Source: Gnetum montanum (lineage: Eukaryota; Streptophyta; Gnetopsida; Gnetales; Gnetaceae). Taken from it: DNA of 53,004 nucleotides. The stretch lies in contig MNCI01003713.1 in assembly GCA_015680685.1 (NCBI GenBank), forward strand, positions 73,617-126,620. The letters are read 5' to 3'. The translations under genes were made by a program, and so were the position numbers. The stretch's first letter is position 1. Each line of letters opens with the position of its first letter. The notes under the pieces are model-generated. The model saw nothing but the letters and a program-made list of their open reading frames with translations, made no database searches and was not told where the DNA came from. Of this stretch, positions 34,182-45,140 are shown piece by piece.

Positions 34182-35300
34182 TTAGGCCTCCCCTTTATTG
34201 AGCACCAAAGTATTCTCTTGGCCTCAAAGTGGGTCACTCATTGTATAGAAGGAGATGAAGCTTGGAAGATCCTTTTTAGACATAATATTTCTTATCTTGG
34301 TAATCACCATAGATGGAAAAACACTCATTGGAGCAATTGGATCATTAGTGGAGGTTCTTAGAATATTATAGTTTCTTTCCTGTTCAAGCAAATTTGCCAA
34401 TGTTGGAGTCAACTTAAAGGTTTTTTGCAATGGAAACCTACCTAATTAAGCTTGAACTTTTTGTCGATGCACTCTATCTTGTGGTCTCTTATTTTCAAAA
34501 GAGTTTGGGTTGTCTTTATGAAGAATTTTCTCATAGAGCCAATTGTTTTGCTAATCACAATCTTCATCATGTTGCTCAATTATTTTCTATTAGGAATGAT
34601 TCTACTACCCTCTCTTGGCAACATGCCAAAGTTAAATGGGGGTTTCAAAGACAAGATACTCTTATTTACTAGCACATTGAGCATGTTTTCTGTAACTTTG
34701 GTGTTACATAATAATACTCCTTGGTATGATGACTGGTTTTGGCTTGATGGTTCCCCTTTATGTTCCCTACGCCTTTTTAAAGCCAAATCTTGGTCTCATG
34801 CACAAAAATTCCAACTCTCCACTTTAAATAGAAGATGGAGTGTGCATATTGAGAATCACCATTGGAAAGCTATTTTTCATTGTGTTTGGACTTCCAAGGT
34901 CCAACCTAAGCACCATTTCTTTTTCTGGTCCTTGATTCATCAAGGTCTTCCCATTGGACATAGGCTTTAGTTCTTAGGAGTTGATTGCTCTAAATGCACC
35001 ATTTGTCAAAGATGATGACTCTTTTGTGCATGTCTTTTGGGATTGCTTGTTCTCTTGACAAATTTGGAAGTGGTGTTAGTCACTCTAGGTTTTTATTCCT
35101 AACCATTTTGTTGTTTTCCCTCTATGTATCTTCAAAAATGACTGTGTTAAGCAACACCATCAAAAGGCCTGAAAATTCCTCTTATTTAAGATTGTTTTCT
35201 TTATTTGGAAATGTTGTCTATATGCCTTGGGTATCAAAACACCAACTATATTGAATTTGACTATGGTATGAAATGCTTTATTGCAAGTAATGTTCAACTT
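34182..35300 (+). pseudogene. LINE reverse transcriptase, right part with zinc-binding region
   Basis: Continuing from 22849 the protein reads LGLPSIEHQSILLASKWVTH and later LHNNTPWYDDWFWLDGSPLC. The segment WSVHIENHHWKAIFHCVWTS followed by KVQPKHHFFFWSLIHQGLPI and VDCSKCTICQ is the zf-RVT type C-terminal region of plant LINEs. The frame shifts a few times and thins out near 35300; no poly-A tail is evident. The LINE is plus-strand and older than D, which lies inside it. Confidence 0.8.
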
Positions 35301-35485
35301 CAATGTTAAGAACTAGGCTTTACTAATAATATTACTCTCTTGCTCGTATCTCTGTTAAGCAGTATCTCTTTTGAATTGCCTGTTTTGGTTTTTAGCTTTT
35401 GTCCCAAGGTGCGAAAAGCTTTTGTGTAACGAAAGCACAACGAACAGATGTTTAACTCATTCTGATTTTTGCTCTGTGATAACAG

Positions 35486-35540
35486 GCCAGGTTTCTTCCG
35501 TGTAGCCGCGTGCCCTGCGCTCGTTCCTTCATGTAAACTT
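35486..35540 (+). pseudogene. Exon-like fragment, unknown gene
   Basis: AACAG precedes a short GC-rich stretch that reads PGFFRVAACPALVPSCKL and is followed by GTAAGTC, a good donor. Base use differs from the flanks. It may be one exon of a host gene fragment together with the piece at 36567; I do not recognise it. Confidence 0.3.
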
Positions 35541-36566
35541 GTAAGTCTAAGTGGCGGCACGCGTTATTTGTTCTTGTTATCCGAGGCTTTTTACTTTTTG
35601 CGTTGCGAGTATGTTTTGTATTTCTGTTCTATCTCGGTTTGTTTGTGTATTGATATGCTGTGCGACAGTTGCAAAAATCAGGTGGTAAGTTTCCACAAAT
35701 TATTGTTGTTGCATGCAAATTAAATAATCTAATTTGGATTATGTTATCGTGTTTAAATAGTTGGAAAATATGTTCTGCCGGCATATTTCAAGAATCACAA
35801 TAAATCTACAAGTCTGATCCAGTTATATTTAGAAGTCAGAAAAATGGTGGCAAAAATGACACCTAAAACTTTCTAAAAATAAGGTTTATGATAAAAGTCG
35901 TGCTGCTCATCTGGGCTTGGCACTAATGGTTAACAAGATGCACGGCTGGTGTTTAGTGTTTGAGTTTTCATCTATTCACGTTGCTTGCTTTTAACGTTTA
36001 TTCATTATTAACAAGATGCACAGCTGTTGTTTAGGGTTTGAGTTTCAGCCGTTCACACTACTTGAAATGTTTATTCATTGGTGAAGAACAAGAAGCATTG
36101 CTAGTTGCAATGCAAGGCCTTTTGACATGCCGTAATCAAATTGCATTTGCACAACTTCAATTTTGCTTTGTTTCGTTTTGCTATTGATCTTTTTCTTTTT
36201 ATGTGCGCGATTTGCATTTGTGTTATTGTTATTTCATGCAAATGATTAACGGATTATGTTGTCATCAAATATCTGTTTAAGGAAGAGGCATGCGTGTCAT
36301 TTGTATATGTTTCTGTAATTGCATGCAGAAGATGCGTGCGACGGTATGCCATTTTAGGATTTGAGCTATTCATGTTGCTTGATATGTGATTCATTTATGC
36401 CAGGAAGATGCTGCGTGCGGTTTAGGATTTATTTCTGTCAAGAAGATACTGTTTATGACTTCAGCTATTCAGGCCGCTTGAAACATTTATTTATCGATGA
36501 AGACCAAAAAACATAGTTCGCAAAGTATGGTGTTTGAGATGCCATGATTGAATTGCATTCGCAGGG

Positions 36567-36682
36567 TTTGATAGTCTGGAGAGAGATTCCGACAATAAGA
36601 CTTTTACTTTTTCCGATAAGGACGACGGCGAAATGTTGGTGTTGGACTGCGACCAGTCTATATCCAAGGCATTAGTTTCAGA
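36567..36682 (+). pseudogene. Exon-like fragment, unknown gene
   Basis: Bounded by TTCGCAG on the left and GAG|GTATGT on the right, the stretch is open and reads FDSLERDSDNKTFTFSDKDD followed by GEMLVLDCDQSISKALVSE. It is acidic and looks like a genuine internal exon. No family recognised. Neighbouring exons are not visible, so it is likely a captured or broken gene piece. Confidence 0.4.
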
Positions 36683-36984
36683 GGTATGTATTTATGTTTC
36701 AAACTCTGGATGTTGGATTTACAGCTGCAGGAAATGGATCTTTTTCTAATTTCTTTGAAAGCTTTCCTATTCTGCAGAGACTTTAACTCCAATTAAATGA
36801 CATGTCGGTCTAGTGATGCTATATGCATATTAGTTTTCTTTTGCATTGCATAGCTAGTGATGCCGTATGCATATTAGCTAGTTCGCTGTCTTCCACCACT
36901 ACTGGGAACCCCATGAGTTCCACAAGTTTTATCTTTTGTTTGTGTCTAAATTTTGTTTAATCCTCCATTGCGGCATAAATAAAT

Positions 36985-38009
36985 TCCTAGTCAGTCAATA
37001 ACCCTATACCTATCTACTGTGTAATCAATTGAACTTGTTCCTCATTTTCTTTAACTTGAGTACGAGTTGTTATTCAGTCATGGGGGTATGATGAGTCATG
37101 GTCTATTAGGTTCAGTTATCAAAGCCCAGTTATCGGATCCCCAATATCGGGGCTGCGATAACTAGGCTGCATATACAGGGCCCCGTATACACGGCTATGT
37201 ATACAATGCCCCGTCGACGCATCCACCCATTCGTCGACGCGGCCTCGTTTACGCAAAGTTTATTTTTAGCCTATAAATAAGTGGCCCTTTGCCACACTTA
37301 CGTACCTTTCTAGTAGTTGTAGTGAAGCCCTTACATTTTGATTCCGTAGGAGTTAGAATATTTTCTCAATGCATGCCCGTAGTGTGATGCTTGTAATTGT
37401 ACGACACATTTATTCGAGTGTGACATACTTGGACACGCACATGACTGGAAATAAAGATCAAGATTACTTTATCATTGCAGCATTCACTTAGTTTTAATTA
37501 TTTAATTGTTATTGTTATTTATTGTTTTCTTAGTTAATATTTCTTTACCATCATTTACTATTCTTGTTGTTAACTGCGGAATGAGTACAACTTAACCACA
37601 AGCATTTAAGTGTGATTACTTGGTAACCTAGTAGTGTACATAGGATCTACGCTTGGTAATCCTAGTAGTAGTCGTGCACGAGATCCAAGATGTGTATGGA
37701 TGATTAAGAAACGGATGCTCATCGCACTTAGGCTAGCTTAGACTTTATTTCCTATTGCTTATTGGTTTAATCAAGATTATTTTCCATTGTCTCTAGGAGT
37801 AGCACTAGTTTAGGATCACATCATATGCCTCACTCTGGACTAAACCATACGTGATAAAGCAAATACTAGTCTAGGTGGGAAGACAACGAACTGTGATCAA
37901 CGTGTAACTATCTAGATACCACAACTAGCTTGTCCACGGAGTTCGACTGGATTGTGCGTGAAAGCTCGTATTCATATGGTTGAGTGTAAGGGTACCTAGC
38001 CACTCATCA
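36985..38009 (+). mobile_element. Element E: 3' end of a related Gypsy element
   Basis: About 90 bp of tail (AGTCAGTCAATAACCC, CTTGTTCCTC) matches the end of B, then polypurine tract AGTCATGGGGGTA (37076-37088) and a 921-bp LTR from TGATGAGTCATGG at 37089 to CTCATCA at 38009. The rest of the element is absent to the left. U3 carries both GTTATC/CGATAA words (as in A/B) and GTATAC plus GTCGACG words (as in D), then CTATAAATAAGTGG at about 37271. Confidence 0.8.
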
Positions 38010-41000
38010 CCAGAGATATTGGACATTGAACGTAATATCCATAAAGATCTAGTTGCCTATATGGATATTACTGCTTTGGTGGTGGCATTACCCATGCTTG
38101 TGGTTATTGCCATTGTTCCTGGTATTGCTCTTATGACTGAACATAGGCTCTACTTGGATAGTATGATAGTTAGAAGGATGGTCTAAGATTACCTTGTGGA
38201 TAAGGTAATTATTTTGGCATCAACTTTTTGACAAATCTTAGGTTGAGCACATATGCCCCAGACTCTAGCAAATGGACCATGATAGGACAACATTCCTTAA
38301 GATGTTCGTATTGGCACACTTTGCATCATTCTTCATTTTCTAAATTGGAGTCTATAAATTACTCAACTGTAACAACTTTTCCTTTATGTCTGTAATTTTC
38401 TCATCCGTTATCTCTTCTTTTCTTCTTATCTTTGTTCTTGTTAAAAACTTGTTCAATCTTTCCCTCCACTGTCATAAGTGTAGTAGCAAATTTTTCATCC
38501 ACTAAGTCCCACATTTTCTCTACCCTTGTTGTAATGTCATTAACTGATTTCTAAATGGATAGAGTTTTTGTGACATCTCATTCCCAGATTTCATAAAAAC
38601 ACAATTGTTTATTACTTAATTCATCGCATTTGTAAGTAACATAATGGAAATATCATAAAGTACTTTGATAAATGAATTACTAGTAAATGAATAACTGGTA
38701 CATAGAATAGGAAGGAAAAACAAAGAAAAATTCATTAATAAGAGATAGAGTATTGTAACACCTTCTTAGTTATCCTCCCAGGCCACTTAAGCCTTAGAGG
38801 TAATCTAGCACTACCATCATAGGCTGTCTAGCCGAAGGGATGATCAATCCCTTTTTGTTCTACTTTACCCCATGCTCGTCACTTGCCTTTCTAGGCTCTA
38901 CAACTCCATGTTGGCACAACCTTTAAACACAGCCTTAAATGGCATAGGTCAAATCCATTCCCAAGGGATACATGAATAATCATGACTTCTCATAATGAGG
39001 CACCCCTTTATTTGAAGGTTAATTGCATTTTTACAATATGTTTTCACCCTTAACAAGGGATGGGATGTTACAATTTTCTTTTGAATGAAATCCTTTAAAT
39101 TTTCATTTTTTTGTCTTTTGCACATTCTCATATCCCTTTTTCTCATGGCAAGATCTCGATTATACTCTTCCGTTGATTCTCTTTTCTTTAATTCTCCTTC
39201 CTCTTTGGCCACCTAGTCTATTAGTCTTTGAATTTGATGGGCTATCATTTCTAATATTTTGATATATTTTGATGTGTTCTTTGATAAGTCTTAAATACCT
39301 CATTAAATGTTCTCAACATTGATAATTCTAACTTTAAAAATTGTAGTAAATCTTTCACTTAAATATCATATTGAAGTCTTAATGAGTTTTAAAAAGGACA
39401 CATGAGAAAGACATATTCATCATCATCCACTATTGCTTCTACACAAAATTTACATATGCATTGGTATCTTGGAAGATTAATCTATCATTTTTTCTTGATT
39501 AAGTGGTAGTATGATCCAACCTGAGCATGAGCAATCCCAACTTTAATTTGCATTATATTTATAAAAATAAAAAAAAAGAACAACAACTAGGCTTTTGTGT
39601 TAAGGATCCTCCTTGAACTTGATGTAAGTATGATTGTTTTTTATTGAGTCTATTTCCACATGCTCTTAAGAAGCTTCTCTTAAATCATTATTCTAAGTTT
39701 CTTGGGTTTCAAGTTTAAACCTTCATCTTGCATATTCAATTTTAAAGTTATTTTCCCTACCCAAAACTATCATTTCTCTTAAATGGCATTTTAAAATTTT
39801 GTTGAAAAGTGTATCCCAAGTTTAATAAGCATTTGATACAATCTAATAAATTGATGAAGAATTAGAATTTATACCAGAAATATGTTTACTTGAGTTAAAC
39901 AAATGTTACATGGAATTTGAAATTACACCTTGAACTCTCAAAACGAAAAAATATTTTTTAACATATTTCAAATATCTTCTACTACTACTACTAATACTCA
40001 AAATTATTAGAGTAGCTTAAACATTACTCTTTTATAACATATCATACTCTATGGGCATTGTCACACAAAAGGAAAAATAGAAAAACTATAAATAAATGGC
40101 ATATATATTATCGTCTAAATGATGTGGAGTGGTGGAGCACCAAGGGCCGAACTCGTGGGAATAACTAGGAGTGGGTTTGTTCTCAAATTTCATAACCATG
40201 TAATAAAGATAGTCGAACAAATTAAAAATGATTTTTTAATGTTGCATGCCCAAATTTATTTTTATAATACTATCATTACATATTATTAAATAGAGCATTT
40301 TGTCATAAGTACATATTTGAAAATGTAATGCCTAAAACTAAAATTGAAATTTTGTTAAATTCGTAAATCTTGTAGATTAAGCTAGAGTTTTGAAAAAATC
40401 ATTAAGAAAATTACAAGGCAACATTTGGAATAAATTAACCACGTTTACAATTATAATATTCTTGATCAAAAATGTAGAATAAATTCATTTACCACCTAAT
40501 TTTATACTATAAATTTTTATGTATAGTTTAAGCTAATTTTATATATCTTTGCTAAAAACTTAATTTCATAATTAGTTGATGCTAATTTGTTAATAAATTT
40601 TTTTCTACAATGATTAAGAAATAATAATTAAAAAATATTATTTCCAATATATAATTAAATTCTGATAATGTAAAATTAATAAATTACAACCTTAAAATAT
40701 AAAATTTAATTTTTTTTACAACCATTATGCTTTTACCACCTACCATAATTAAAAATAACCATTAAATAAAAAACATAATGGGTAGATATTATTTTTATTA
40801 AATATTAACTTGGATACATTGTTTTTCAATTATGTATAATTTTACAATTAAGTATAAAATTTTCAACATTAAAATATTAAAACATTGATTTGTGTGTTTT
40901 TATTGTATACAAAGTGTGAATCCTTTTTGCTTATGTTATATCAAAATTGTTAAAATTTAGGAAATATTATTCAGTTAGTAACTTGTACCATTAAACTTTT

Positions 41001-41495
41001 TTATATTTATTTATTTATTTTGTTAAGATTATTTAAAGTAAATTTAGCTAACTATACGATGATCATTGATGCTATATGCTATTGATTAAATTTATATAAC
41101 CATCTAATTTTATTTTTAATTAAATTTTAATAACTTATTTTATTGGTTTAATTTATAATTGTTATAATCGAAGAATTTAATGAACGTCAAATTACTTAAC
41201 TTTAAAAACATCATTGAAGTAATTGATTTTAAAATTAAATAAATATTTTTTAAAATTATATTTTACAATATATAATAGATGATTACCTTTTTATTTTTTT
41301 ATAGAAAACTATAAACTAGAAATTTTTATTAAATCTAGGAAACCACAAGGTATTTTTATTTAGTTTTACAAATAAATAACATTTAATAATGCCAAAGATT
41401 GAGAAAAGTAAAGAATTATAAAGTTAGATAAGACTTGATTGTAGATCACTATCTTCCTACTCGAATGAATTGTGGTTCTAAGCTCATGATTTAAT
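38010..41495. other. Very AT-rich DNA without supported genes
   Basis: The strongest A/T bias is at 39.9-41.4 kb. Nothing reads as a gene. Around 38.0-39.3 kb is less AT-rich and may hold worn element remains (for example the lysine/glutamate-rich minus-strand frame 38949-39212, gag-like in composition), but I cannot identify it. Confidence 0.6.
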
Positions 41496-41497
41496 CC

Positions 41498-41674
41498 CAA
41501 ATGAGGTGTATGACAAGTGTTGGAACCCGAAATAAGTGAAACATACATACACCCAAATATATAATCTAATTAAAACTTTATATAATTTAGCATTGCCCAC
41601 TAGAATCAAGCCCCTGACTTGAGATTCCAAATCAAGTGTTTTACCACTATGCTAACACCTCATTGTTCCCAAGT
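41498..41674 (-). repeat. SINE-like repeat, copy 1 of a tandem pair (minus strand)
   Basis: On the minus strand it reads AATGAGGTGTTAGCATAGTG with an A-box-like core and, farther on, GGCTTGATTCTAGTGGGC as B-box-like word, then a body ending in a TTTCACTTATTTCGGGTTCC stretch. The adjacent second copy begins about 176 bp on. Confidence 0.55.
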
Positions 41675-41850
41675 GAGATGTATGGGGGTGTTGGAATATG
41701 AAATAAGTAAAACATAGATACACCCCAACATATAATGTTTAATTAGAACTTTATATAACTCAGTATTGCCCACTAAAATCAAACCCATGAGTTGGAGCTT
41801 TCAAATTAAGTGTCTTACCACTAGGCTAACACCTCATTATTATCAAGTAA
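41675..41850 (-). repeat. SINE-like repeat, copy 2 of a tandem pair (minus strand)
   Basis: Same order of words as copy 1, diverged by several substitutions; minus-strand head AATGAGGTGTTAGCCTAGTG. Confidence 0.55.
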
Positions 41851-41976
41851 GGTGTATGATTATGATATTGTAGTTTCTATGAAATAAACTAAGTAAAATA
41901 TAAGAATTAAGAATTCAATATAATTTATAAGAAGATAAACCCTATTCTAGCCTATAAACAATGATTATGTGTTAAC

Positions 41977-42131
41977 AAAGAGGTGTTGGCCTAGTGGTAT
42001 AGGTCTTGGCCTAATAACCCCCAATCACTAGTTCAATTCTACTATGTAACACTCAATTATAAACTTCTATAAATCTTGGGGTGTACCTATGTTTCATTTA
42101 TTTTGGATTCCAATGCCCCCTTGACAATGAG
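41977..42131 (+). repeat. SINE-like repeat, inverted third copy
   Basis: Plus-strand head GAGGTGTTGGCCTAGTGGTA (A box at 41987-41999), then AGTTCAATTCT (B box at 42030-42040), about 32 nt apart as in tRNA-derived RNA polymerase III promoters. The body ends TTCATTTATTTTGGATTCCA. Together with copies 1 and 2 it forms an inverted pair around about 120 bp. Confidence 0.6.
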
Positions 42132-42662
42132 TATGTATTCTGATTTGCTGGACACATCGTAAACTCACTAAATCATCACTAGGTTACTAAGTATTCATTA
42201 CTGGGCATACCAAGCAATAGCACTATTGGGATTACCAAATGACAATGTGTTTATCCTCAAGATTAATCTTATTCATTCCACCATATTACTAGTATACATT
42301 GGAATTTAAATCATTATGCTAAGTACATGGACAAGTAAAGAATAAGAAAAGTAAACTACAAAAAATGAAACATTATGCTAAGATAAGAGTGTTGCAATGA
42401 AGGGAATTAATCAAAATCTTATTTTTGTTATGAAATATGTTAAGGTATAGGGTACTCAAATAAGAATCTAGATAATTAACTCAATTCATGCTATAGGCAC
42501 TTGCTGAATGCTTCTAAAATTTACAAAAACAAACTGACATAGTCTTCCTACCTAGTGCATTAATGATGCATTGAATGTAGGAGTTGGATGTCTTTATAGG
42601 CGTTTGTCACATTTGCAACTTTGCATATTCGATGTTGTAGCCCACCAAAAGACGATTTATTA
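42132..42662 (-). repeat. LTR H-type, degenerate (minus strand)
   Basis: Minus-strand start TAATAAATCG at 42662 is preceded by TACTTAGTCGTGAAAATA, which lines up with the D sequence ACTTAGTTGTGGGGGTA before its 3' LTR. A TATA-like CCTATAAAGAC and the paired TTGGTATGCCC and TTTGGTAATCCC U5 words are present. The far end is lost. It is probably the 3' LTR of element G. Confidence 0.45.
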
Positions 42663-42933
42663 TATTTTCACGACTAAGTAACTAAAACCTTGTCATCAAG
42701 TTAAATAAAATTGGGACAAAGTTATTACAAAATTTTTGAGAGCAACATTGATGTACTCACTAACTAATAGACTATATAACAAATACTTGAGTGTTGCATT
42801 ACGAAACTTTATTCAAGTGGAGTTTTACAAAATGATAAAATTATGAACAAACATCAATATTTCAAAAAATTTTCAAGACCACAAAATTTCATATGGAAGG
42901 TCTTCAAGTGGTTTCAAGTGATGGTGGCCCCTC

Positions 42934-43500
42934 CTACCTTGATGTTTCTTGTGATTGATTAAGTACTACTTCTACCTCTCTCTCCTTGTAAAAATGATCT
43001 AGGAGCACCTTGAATGTTTCTTCATTATTCCTTGTATCATTAACTATTAAAGCAAACTTGGTCAAGTTGGTTGTTGTGAATTCATTCCATGGATACATTA
43101 GCTTTAGAAACATCTTATTCACTTGGATGAATTATGCTATAAATTTGGTATGTTTGACTTCAAAGGCTTGTACTTGTTTCTTGAGATCCTAGTAGTCCAA
43201 CATCTTTTTTGCTAGGTCTTGTGTGACTGTTCATTGTTTTATGAGTTTTTCCTTGAGGACCTCCAACCCCTCATTAGTAATGATCAACTTTTATTCAGCT
43301 TCATTGTGAAGTTGGTGCTCAAATTCATATAGAGAGAATGTGATAGTGACTTATTTCTCTCACTCTTTTCTAAGCCTACATTTTGTGAGCATGGATATAT
43401 TGGCATACCACATATTAGCAAGCTCCATATATTGCATCATATCCTTGATTCATAACTATTTCATTTTGATATTGCTTAATTGATTGTAGTGATTCCATCA
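42934..43500 (-). pseudogene. Minus-strand relative of the element D extra ORF (C-terminal part)
   Basis: Minus-strand translation reads MQYMELANMWYANISMLTKC, which matches EYMELINLRYANLAMLTAKR of D. It continues with TFSLYEFEHQL (D: SYSLYEGEFQA) and ends VNDTRNNEETFKVLLDHFY (D: VNNPRRKEEKMRALLEDFW). The order and spacing match over about 190 residues; stops are frequent. The two copies diverged strongly, so conserved positions such as the YME, YAN and SLYE blocks may mark important residues. It lies between two LTR-like pieces, so it belongs to a deletion-shortened element (G) on the minus strand. Confidence 0.75.
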
Positions 43501-43563
43501 AGGGTAGATTGTCACTTGGGATTAATAGTTTGTTGGATATCAATATTTAATTTGACCCTCATT

Positions 43564-44462
43564 GATGAGTGGTTTGGGTATCTGAACACTCTACTATGCA
43601 AGTCACGAGCGCACATGCATGACCAGATCGTAATCCGTGGATAGCCAATGTAAGTATGCTAGAAGTTGATAATTGGTTAGCGATTGATATCTTCCCACCT
43701 TAGGCTAGTGAAGTGCAAGTAGTATGGTTTAACTCTTAGTGACATATATGATATCTTGATGTTGTTGGCTCATATTACTCCTAAGCATATTGCAAATGAG
43801 AGATGAAAATAAAGTCTAAGTCTAAACGATAATAGAAATAGAAATCTACTCTAGTCTATGGCAATGAGTAGTTGTTCCTGGCTTGTCGTTAACGTCTTGG
43901 GCTTAGGTAACCATCACTAGGATTACCAAGTAAGTTCAATTCTAAGCAAATCAAGTGAAACCACTACTGGGTTATCAAATGATTATACTTAATGCTCGAA
44001 ACTAGTCGTACTAATTTTGCTTGACTAATAAATGTGGAAAAGTAAAGTACTTTGGAAATGTAAAGAACTATACTAAAGTAAACATATTAAGGCAAGGACA
44101 ATTAAACTAAGTAAATAAATTGGCTAAGTAAAACAAAGAAACTAAGTGGGTGCTACAATGATGATAAGCAATCTCAATCTTTATTGCTGTGCATAAATTG
44201 TGCCCAAGTATAACCCACTTGAATAAAGATTACGTTCAACTGCTCAACACCACACTATAGGCATTTACTCTATGATTTAGTGTAAGCTAAAAAACAAACT
44301 ACAATAGTTTCCCAAAGACTATAATGAAAGTTTTTTGTTGATGCAACTAATTGTTGGTATTTATAGGGATGATCAAGACCTCCTACATCACATGAATGAT
44401 GACGTAGGTAGAGCTGCAATGTCATAGATACGATATTGTAGATGTGATATCATAGCTTATTA
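43564..44462 (-). repeat. LTR of element G (minus strand)
   Basis: Read on the minus strand it starts TAATAAGCTATGATATC at 44462, has a TATA box CCCTATAAATACC near 44360, GAACGTAATCTTTATTCAAG, and ends CCACTCATCA at 43564; length 899 bp, like its relatives. It is followed (minus strand) directly by the extra ORF, so gag-pol was deleted, including any primer site. Confidence 0.6.
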
Positions 44463-44659
44463 ATGACACATTTTATCACTCACCATCTTAATATCTTTCT
44501 GTAATCCAACTTAATTTTTGAAGTGTTTTTTAAACTTTTTTTACTTCTTTACTATTAGTTTTGGAACCAAATCATTAAAACTCATTTTTGATGGCTACAA
44601 ATCTTTAGCTCCACCAAGGCATTAATTCCTCCAAATAGCTATAGTCAAATTCTATGAGC

Positions 44660-44962
44660 ACTTAGACCTTTTGCTACCAGCACTTAGAAATATTCTAACT
44701 TTCGAATGGACAAACTGCAAGAGTTTCCCTACTTGACTGTTAAAATTTTTTTTCCAATTGTGCGCTTGGGCACTGTATTTATAGACCTGAGAGTAAACTG
44801 AGAATAACCGTTCTAATAATTAGAGTAACTGCTTTAATAATAATAACCGCTCTAATAATTAAAGTAACCACTCCAACTGCTATAATAATAACTGCTCTAA
44901 TAATAATTAGAGTAACCGCTTTAATAATAACCACTCTAATAATTAGAGTAACCACTTTATCA
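44660..44962 (-). repeat. LTR C-type fragment (minus strand)
   Basis: Minus-strand start TGATAAAGTGGTTACTC at 44962, then repeats of AATTATTAGAGYRGTTA, TATA-like CTATAAATACAGTGCCC and GCGCACAATTGG, all as in solo LTR C at 1888-2110. It is cut short near 44660. Confidence 0.65.
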
Positions 44963-45140
44963 ACTAGTACATTCAAAAACACTTAACTTCCTTATTTAAT
45001 AAACATTGTTCATTTATGGTTGACCATCCCATACAAAGCAATGGCACCTCATTTGTGGTCATTGTTGTGTTTTTTTTTTTGTAACGGTCACATTTATGGA
45101 ATGATTATATGGTTTCTCTATTGTTACCGCCGGAGCACCG

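Larger units (their letters stand above)
35301..36984. other. Intron-like DNA with diverged short repeats
   Basis: T-rich with several diverged copies of a roughly 80-bp unit: AAGATGCACRGCTG, TTTAGKGTTTGAGTTT, TTCACRYTRCTTG, TTTATTCATT (35929-36010, 36010-36090, weaker near 36330-36500). A short repeat TATGCATATTAG at 36828 and 36867 is also present. Two exon-like pieces are listed separately. Confidence 0.5.

Noticed and set aside
36985-38009. Element E as a solo LTR
   Set aside because: A polypurine tract and about 90 bp of element tail precede the LTR, so it is a truncated 3' end.
38949-39212. Charged 87-residue minus-strand frame, gag-like in composition
   Set aside because: No gag core or knuckle motif; no LTR nearby in phase; left unassigned.
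41977-42050. Possible functional tRNA gene
   Set aside because: A and B boxes are present but the acceptor and anticodon stems do not pair; SINE head fits better.
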